DNA of 23,915 bases from a virus. A program made the translations under genes and the position numbers. Each line of letters begins with the position of its first letter. Position 1 is the first letter of the stretch. Location of the stretch: the IMG/VR virus record IMGVR_UViG_3300021356_000166, positions 1 to 23,915 of that record; one strand, written 5' to 3'. Below the pieces are notes generated by a model. It did not search any database, had not been told where the DNA came from, and was given only the letters and a program-made list of their open reading frames with translations. Positions 19,487 to 23,915 of the stretch are shown here, piece after piece.

Positions 19487-20903
19487 TCAAAGTTCCTTTC
19501 CATGCCTCATATTCATCATATAATTCACCTAATTCATCTATTGTAAATGTAAATTTTTTACCATCAGCAGATGTTTTACCTCTTCCAGTTTGTCTTAATA
19601 AAGATGCAATAACTGGATCAACTAAAGTATTTGAATTAATAACTGTATCGCCAGGTACAGTTTCATTTTGAGATAATTGCACATAACTATCACCAATGAG
19701 TTTCATTCTTCCTAAAATATTAAATCTACTTCCTTTTGTATAATTATAAATTTTATTAATATCTGCCTCTTTATATTTAGCAACTAAATCATCTATTAAA
19801 ATATCTGACATCATTATCTTTTGATCAGGTGGTAAATTTTTATTTTCTCTTAAAAATGAAGTCCACTTACTATTGTATTCAATCATTAATTTATTAAATT
19901 TTTCTCTACCTTCTAGGCTTTCAGGATCGTTTTCTAATGGATCTGCAAATTTTCTTTCTGCAAGTTTAATTTTATCATTTACATATTCTGATACTGCTGC
20001 ATCTTGTGTTAGCCTTGTTAGATCTTTTTCATGTAATATTTTTTCAGCTTTTAATTTATCTATTTTTTTATTCCATGCCTCTATATCTTTACCAGCTAAC
20101 AATCTTGATCCATTAGGCCTTTTGAAATCTTTTATCATTAACATAATTTCTTCTGCTAATTCATAATCTGAATCCACACTACCCTTAACTGCTAATGTTG
20201 ATATAACATTTTCAGCAGCTTGAACTACAGTTTTATTAAAATCATTTCTTCCTACAAATCTAAATTCATTGGATTGTAAATCTAATTCATTTAAATATGC
20301 TTGTACTGTAGCTAAATCATTTGGATTTTTAGATATTGTATCTTCAACTATAAGTTGTAAATTTAATTTACCTTTCTCTTTCAATCGAGTTGCATTAGCA
20401 CTTGCATATTTACTACTTAATTGTTGTGATGACATTGCAACAAATGGATCAAAACCTTTATGAAAATGAGTAGAATACTCACCCATTTGATTCATATAAT
20501 CTCTATCATACTGTTCTGACCATTTCATATATTGTTGACCATCTACATCATCATCATCACTGTTAGTCATATCAGCAAACCAAGTTTCAAATGCTATTCT
20601 TTTTTTAGTATTGTATTCAATACCAGCAGTTTTCCCTTTTATATTATCGTAGGCTGCAATGTAAAAATCTGATTTAGTTTTTTCTATTTCACCACTATCT
20701 ACTGCATCTTGATAAGATTTAAAATTATCAATTCTTGCAGCTTGTTCGGCCTCTGCTTTTACTTTTTTATCTAACTCAGTACCTACATATTCACCATACT
20801 TTTGTAAATTTTTATTTAAACTTCCTAATGCTGATACTAATTGTTTACTGCCAGTATCTTGACCAGCAATACCTACTCCGAAGAATCCTTTTTGAAATGC
20901 CAT
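19479..20903 (-). CDS. Internal virion protein, T7 gp15-like
   Basis: A 474-residue protein that fills the position of T7 gp15 (747 residues), between the gp14- and gp16-like genes. It begins MAFQKGFFGVGIAGQDTGSK and is mostly helical and charged, with long likely coiled coils (LKAEKILHEKDLTRLTQD; KIKLAERKFADPLE). It is clearly shorter than T7 gp15. No lytic transglycosylase or other enzyme motif is evident. Assignment is by synteny and composition. The start overlaps the gp14-like stop by one base. In T7 this family forms the tube that crosses the periplasm together with gp16. Confidence 0.7.
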   Translation of the reverse strand: MAFQKGFFGVGIAGQDTGSKQLVSALGSLNKNLQKYGEYVGTELDKKVKAEAEQAARIDNFKSYQDAVDSGEIEKTKSDFYIAAYDNIKGKTAGIEYNTKKRIAFETWFADMTNSDDDDVDGQQYMKWSEQYDRDYMNQMGEYSTHFHKGFDPFVAMSSQQLSSKYASANATRLKEKGKLNLQLIVEDTISKNPNDLATVQAYLNELDLQSNEFRFVGRNDFNKTVVQAAENVISTLAVKGSVDSDYELAEEIMLMIKDFKRPNGSRLLAGKDIEAWNKKIDKLKAEKILHEKDLTRLTQDAAVSEYVNDKIKLAERKFADPLENDPESLEGREKFNKLMIEYNSKWTSFLRENKNLPPDQKIMMSDILIDDLVAKYKEADINKIYNYTKGSRFNILGRMKLIGDSYVQLSQNETVPGDTVINSNTLVDPVIASLLRQTGRGKTSADGKKFTFTIDELGELYDEYEAWKGTLNE

Positions 20904-21529
20904 TAATAATTACCTCGCAATGCTCTTTGTGATTCAACACTCATTCCATAAGTAGTTCTATTATATTTTTCTGTTTCAGTAGGTAGATCACTTGATGAGG
21001 ATTTACCATACTTACCTGATACTAAATTAGAATAACTACCAACTGCTGATGAGCCTATACCAATTAGTAAACCAGCTTTACTAGGTTGAAATACATCCGG
21101 TAATTTACTATAAGATCTTCTCATAGCTGCATATGCATCATCTTGGGCGAAGATATTAGATATGTTGGCATCTTCTTGTTTATCACTTAACATGCTAAAT
21201 GTAGGTTGATAATCAAAACCTATATCTCTTAGTAATGCCTCAACATTTTGATTACCACTTTCTAATCCTTTAAGTAATCCTTTATCTTGTGCTTTGAGTA
21301 ATTCTAATGATTTACCTTCTTTTTCTTTAGCAGCATCTCTTAATTCATTTTCTTTGATTCTATCTAGTTCACTTAAATCAGCTAGGTATGCTCTATTTGC
21401 AGATTTTCTAGCCTCTTTATTTTTAAGTTCTTGTGCTGCTGCTTGATCTTTTTGAGCCTGGTATTGTTGTTGTTGTTGTAACACACTTAAACCAAATGAT
21501 GCTATTGCTATAGTTGTGGGTTCACACAT
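20903..21529 (-). CDS. Internal virion protein, T7 gp14-like
   Basis: A 208-residue protein that starts MCEPTTIAIASFGLSVLQQQ: a short hydrophobic segment at the N-terminus and then a long Gln/Ala/Lys-rich helical region (about 19-95, with 'AQKDQAAAQELKNKEARKS'). This short hydrophobic start followed by a coiled coil is the pattern of T7 gp14 (196 residues), which is ejected and forms the outer-membrane part of the ejection channel. A later hydrophobic Gly/Ser stretch (AGLLIGIGSSAVGSYSNLV, about 150-170) matches the Ala/Gly segment of T7 gp14. The ATG overlaps the upstream stop (TAATG). Confidence 0.8.
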   Translation of the reverse strand: MCEPTTIAIASFGLSVLQQQQQYQAQKDQAAAQELKNKEARKSANRAYLADLSELDRIKENELRDAAKEKEGKSLELLKAQDKGLLKGLESGNQNVEALLRDIGFDYQPTFSMLSDKQEDANISNIFAQDDAYAAMRRSYSKLPDVFQPSKAGLLIGIGSSAVGSYSNLVSGKYGKSSSSDLPTETEKYNRTTYGMSVESQRALRGNY

Positions 21530-22005
21530 TATTTTTCTTTTGACCTCATAATTAAAATAAATGGTTTGTTATATCTTCCTATGTTTTTTGTAGCTAGTGG
21601 TTTAAACCCACATATTTGCAACCACTTTAATGATTGCCAATTTTTTTCATACACAAAATTATAAATATGATCATAATTTTTATGTAACTTCTCAATCCAT
21701 TTAACTGAATCTTTGAAAAATGATATAGGAAATTTTTGTAATTTAGCTGATGACAATAACCATACAACCCCGAAACCTTCTAATTCAGGATCTGCATTAA
21801 CTCCAAACATTCCATAGATAGTTCCATTTGGAGATACTATAGAATAATTATCTGCATCCTTTTGTGAAAAACAACTTAGTAATGCATCTATCGGTGTATC
21901 ATCATGTGAATATTTAATTTCTAATTCATCTATAGGTTTTAAATCTTTTGATAATTTAACTGCATCAGTGATTTCGGCTTGTCTAACTTTATAATGGTTA
22001 TGCAC
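21529..22005 (-). CDS. Internal virion protein A-like (T7 gp13 position, acetyltransferase-like fold)
   Basis: A 158-residue protein. The start is taken as GTG at 22003-22005 (MHNHYKVRQAEITDAVKLS if read from there), because AGGAGATC lies 5 nt before it and it begins 8 nt inside the gp12-like gene; an upstream ATG 15 codons earlier has no SD and would overlap far into that gene. The family, like T7 gp13, has the fold of GNAT acetyltransferases without clear catalytic residues: the segment YNFVYEKNWQSLKWLQICGF corresponds to WNYVWVGNTSHIRFLKTIGA in T7. Function in morphogenesis is inferred from synteny. Confidence 0.75.
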   Translation of the reverse strand: MHNHYKVRQAEITDAVKLSKDLKPIDELEIKYSHDDTPIDALLSCFSQKDADNYSIVSPNGTIYGMFGVNADPELEGFGVVWLLSSAKLQKFPISFFKDSVKWIEKLHKNYDHIYNFVYEKNWQSLKWLQICGFKPLATKNIGRYNKPFILIMRSKEK

Positions 22006-23915
22006 GATTAGATCTCCTATAATAAAATCCTTCCATTTCAGCAGATACAATATTTGCCGGTAAATAAGAAGATGATTTTACAGTTACAGAATGTTGTGTA
22101 TTTTGTGCCTGGATCGGTATTCTAAATGTACCGGTATTTAATACTGGTTGGTCTATTAAAGATGTTGAGCTATCAATAATGTAACCATTAAAGGTATATG
22201 TTTTAGATGTTCTATTATCATGATCTACAACTACTTGAAAGAATCCAGTGTTAGCATAATCAAAACTCATAGTTCTTACTTGTAATCTTCCTGAAGTAAT
22301 AGCGGCTAGGCCACCAGTCTTTCCAGGTTCTCTTAAATATTGAGTAGATAAAGTGTATAAACTTGTAAATGAAAATCCAAAATATGCACTAGCTATATTA
22401 CCTTCAACAGTTACAGTAGTTCCTGATTGTGAATTTATAACTAGATCAGATCCTGAAGTAGCATTAATACATTGTAATCCAGCTTTAACTGTGTAAGGCA
22501 TTGTAAATGTTGTAAGGCCTGTAACTGAATCATACGATCCTGTAAGTTTAACTCTTTGATCTAAATATATATTCATATCTAGATTGCTATCTTCTAAATT
22601 TCTTAAATCAATTTTATATAAATTAGCTTGTTGTCTTTCATTAGCAATAATGTAGACATTAGATTCATTTGAAAATGCACCTACAATTTGCACATTTGGA
22701 AACTCCCAGTATGACCAGGCTGATTGTACTTTTTCATTTCCATTCCAAAAATATTTATAAATATATAATCTATTTGCAAGTGTAGGATTAACATTAGATC
22801 CAGCAGAATATGGTGCAGTGTTTAAATCAGTACCATCATCTACTAATGCTAGTAATGTATTTTCAATAGTATTACTTATAACTGAATAACAGTTACTACT
22901 AATTAAACTTGGTACACCAACAGTCACATCAATAGAATCGTAGTTAGTAGTATCAGGTTGAACATAATATTCTCTTAGTGAGATCTTATCTCCCCTGGAC
23001 TGTGCAAAATATAAATAGTTACCAGCACCAACAGGTGTAACACTAGATTTATTTTCAAACCTAGTAGTAAGTGTTATAGCTGCATCAGCCGGTGATAATG
23101 AATTAGTTCCACTATCAACTTTAAATTGTGCTAAATCACTAAATAATATTAATTCTTCATTAAATGGTATTGCATGTTTTAATACTGATACTTCATTTGA
23201 TGTAGCTGCAAGATCAATACAATCTGTATCTAAGACTGCTGCTACAGTTTGACTAAAGAAATTAAAGTATCCACCAGCCTCACTCATAATAATATTTTCA
23301 TCAGCTAATAAACATAATCTGTTTTTATGAAATGTAATGTTATTAATATTGAATCCTATAAATGAAGGTTCCGGATTTGTATTATCATCTCCACAAACTC
23401 TTTCAGTCCATTCGCACTCTTCAAATATAAATGTGTTATTAGTTTGCCTAACTAATTTATGAGGCATTGTAGCTGGATCTATAGTTGTTTTAATTCCAGG
23501 CGCAGCACATTCTAACCATGTACCAGTACCTTGAAATTTTACATAGTAATCAGTTGTTACCTGTCCTTCATCACCAGTAATTTTCATTATGGTACCAATA
23601 GGTGCATAGTAAGGTAGATCAGTAAAATCATTTATAGAATCTTTAATGACATACATTGCGCTATCACCAGCACCATCAGATGTAGTGATCGTAAAATTAG
23701 CATTGTTATCAGTAGGCCTAATATGGATCACTGAATTGTATTGTGTAATCGTAAAATAATTTGAGATAGCTGCATTAGTTAAAGCAGTACCTGAATGAGT
23801 ACCTGGAGATCCACCTGATCCTGTTCTTAATATAGATGCAATTTTTGCAGTATCTCTTAGAAATCCCTGGGTAGCCACATTATCACCATTCGGCATAGCA
23901 AATGAACTAGTCAAA
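21998..23915 (-). CDS. Tail tube protein B, T7 gp12-like (5' end cut by the window)
   Basis: About 639 residues of the C-terminal part of the tail nozzle protein gp12 (794 residues in T7); the N-terminal portion lies beyond the right edge, since the frame is open to the last base. The hallmark block is FIGFNINNITFHKNRLCLLADENIIMSEAGGYFNFF, which contains the NRL-L---N-I-S--G---NF signature of this family, and GTIMKITGDEGQ, YYVKFQGTG and YWEFPNVQIVGAFS follow the gp12 order (beta-propeller fold). Assembles as a hexamer at the end of the tail. First gene of the ejection module in this window, 8 nt overlap with the next gene. Confidence 0.92.
   Translation of the reverse strand, partial: LTSSFAMPNGDNVATQGFLRDTAKIASILRTGSGGSPGTHSGTALTNAAISNYFTITQYNSVIHIRPTDNNANFTITTSDGAGDSAMYVIKDSINDFTDLPYYAPIGTIMKITGDEGQVTTDYYVKFQGTGTWLECAAPGIKTTIDPATMPHKLVRQTNNTFIFEECEWTERVCGDDNTNPEPSFIGFNINNITFHKNRLCLLADENIIMSEAGGYFNFFSQTVAAVLDTDCIDLAATSNEVSVLKHAIPFNEELILFSDLAQFKVDSGTNSLSPADAAITLTTRFENKSSVTPVGAGNYLYFAQSRGDKISLREYYVQPDTTNYDSIDVTVGVPSLISSNCYSVISNTIENTLLALVDDGTDLNTAPYSAGSNVNPTLANRLYIYKYFWNGNEKVQSAWSYWEFPNVQIVGAFSNESNVYIIANERQQANLYKIDLRNLEDSNLDMNIYLDQRVKLTGSYDSVTGLTTFTMPYTVKAGLQCINATSGSDLVINSQSGTTVTVEGNIASAYFGFSFTSLYTLSTQYLREPGKTGGLAAITSGRLQVRTMSFDYANTGFFQVVVDHDNRTSKTYTFNGYIIDSSTSLIDQPVLNTGTFRIPIQAQNTQHSVTVKSSSYLPANIVSAEMEGFYYRRSNRA

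Noticed and set aside
22006-22050. The upstream ATG for the gp13-like gene
   Set aside because: It lies 50 nt inside the gp12-like gene without an SD; GTG at 22005 has AGGAGATC before it.
1-23915. tRNA genes, CRISPR arrays and insertion sequences
   Set aside because: None could be found on reading: no cloverleaf-like segments with GGTTCGAATCC-type arms, no spaced identical repeats of CRISPR form, and no transposase-like protein.

Overview
The window is about 24 kb of a compact, AT-rich (roughly one third G+C by eye) phage genome with every credible gene on the minus strand, so it is transcribed from the right edge toward the left. Gene order and protein content are those of a T7-like podovirus: tail tube protein B (gp12), gp13/gp14/gp15/gp16-type internal virion proteins, a gp17-type tail fibre, small and large terminase. 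The low G+C, the decapeptide-repeat fibre, the detached S74 chaperone and the small conserved marine-phage proteins suggest a marine podovirus of the pelagiphage/cyanopodovirus kind. The host cannot be named from this sequence.

Right to left: (1) 23915-15929 holds the tail tube protein (cut by the window edge) and the internal virion proteins that form the ejection machinery. (2) 15877-11596 is the adsorption module: a tail fibre with about 25 ten-residue repeats, a separate S74-chaperone-tipped protein, a large tail-associated protein and a small unknown. (3) 11642-10147 holds two overlapping membrane fatty-acid desaturase genes, the clearest auxiliary metabolic genes here. (4) 10157-6605 is a lysis/envelope and cargo block: an XhlA-like single-span protein, a GTA-type holin-like protein, two secreted proteins, an i-spanin-like protein, a lysine-rich small protein, a cupin and a 43-residue lipoprotein. 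(5) 6654-4691 holds the terminases; the large subunit is an excellent T7 gp19 match. (6) 4473-3969 holds a small membrane protein in the position of T7 gp19.5 and an HEILH metallopeptidase. (7) 3968-3650 is a non-coding region with GC-rich hairpins, a sigma70-like promoter and an operator-like palindrome. (8) 3649-1 is a set of short, mostly acidic, unknown genes with a repeated GGAGTAAC leader, two strong minus-strand terminators and another operator pair; these look like early genes.

The layout fits a genome whose physical end lies between the terminase and the small-gene cluster, joined here by circular assembly or a circular map (inference). Genes are tightly coupled: ATGA or TAATG overlaps are the rule. 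Several real small genes are under 60 codons (6605-6736, 7227-7367, 9955-10110, 4303-4473), and the start of four genes should be moved (181-aa gene at 2445, 63-aa gene at 3076, gp13-like gene at 22005, second desaturase at 10914). No tRNA, CRISPR array, IS element, integrase, polymerase or recognisable endolysin was seen.
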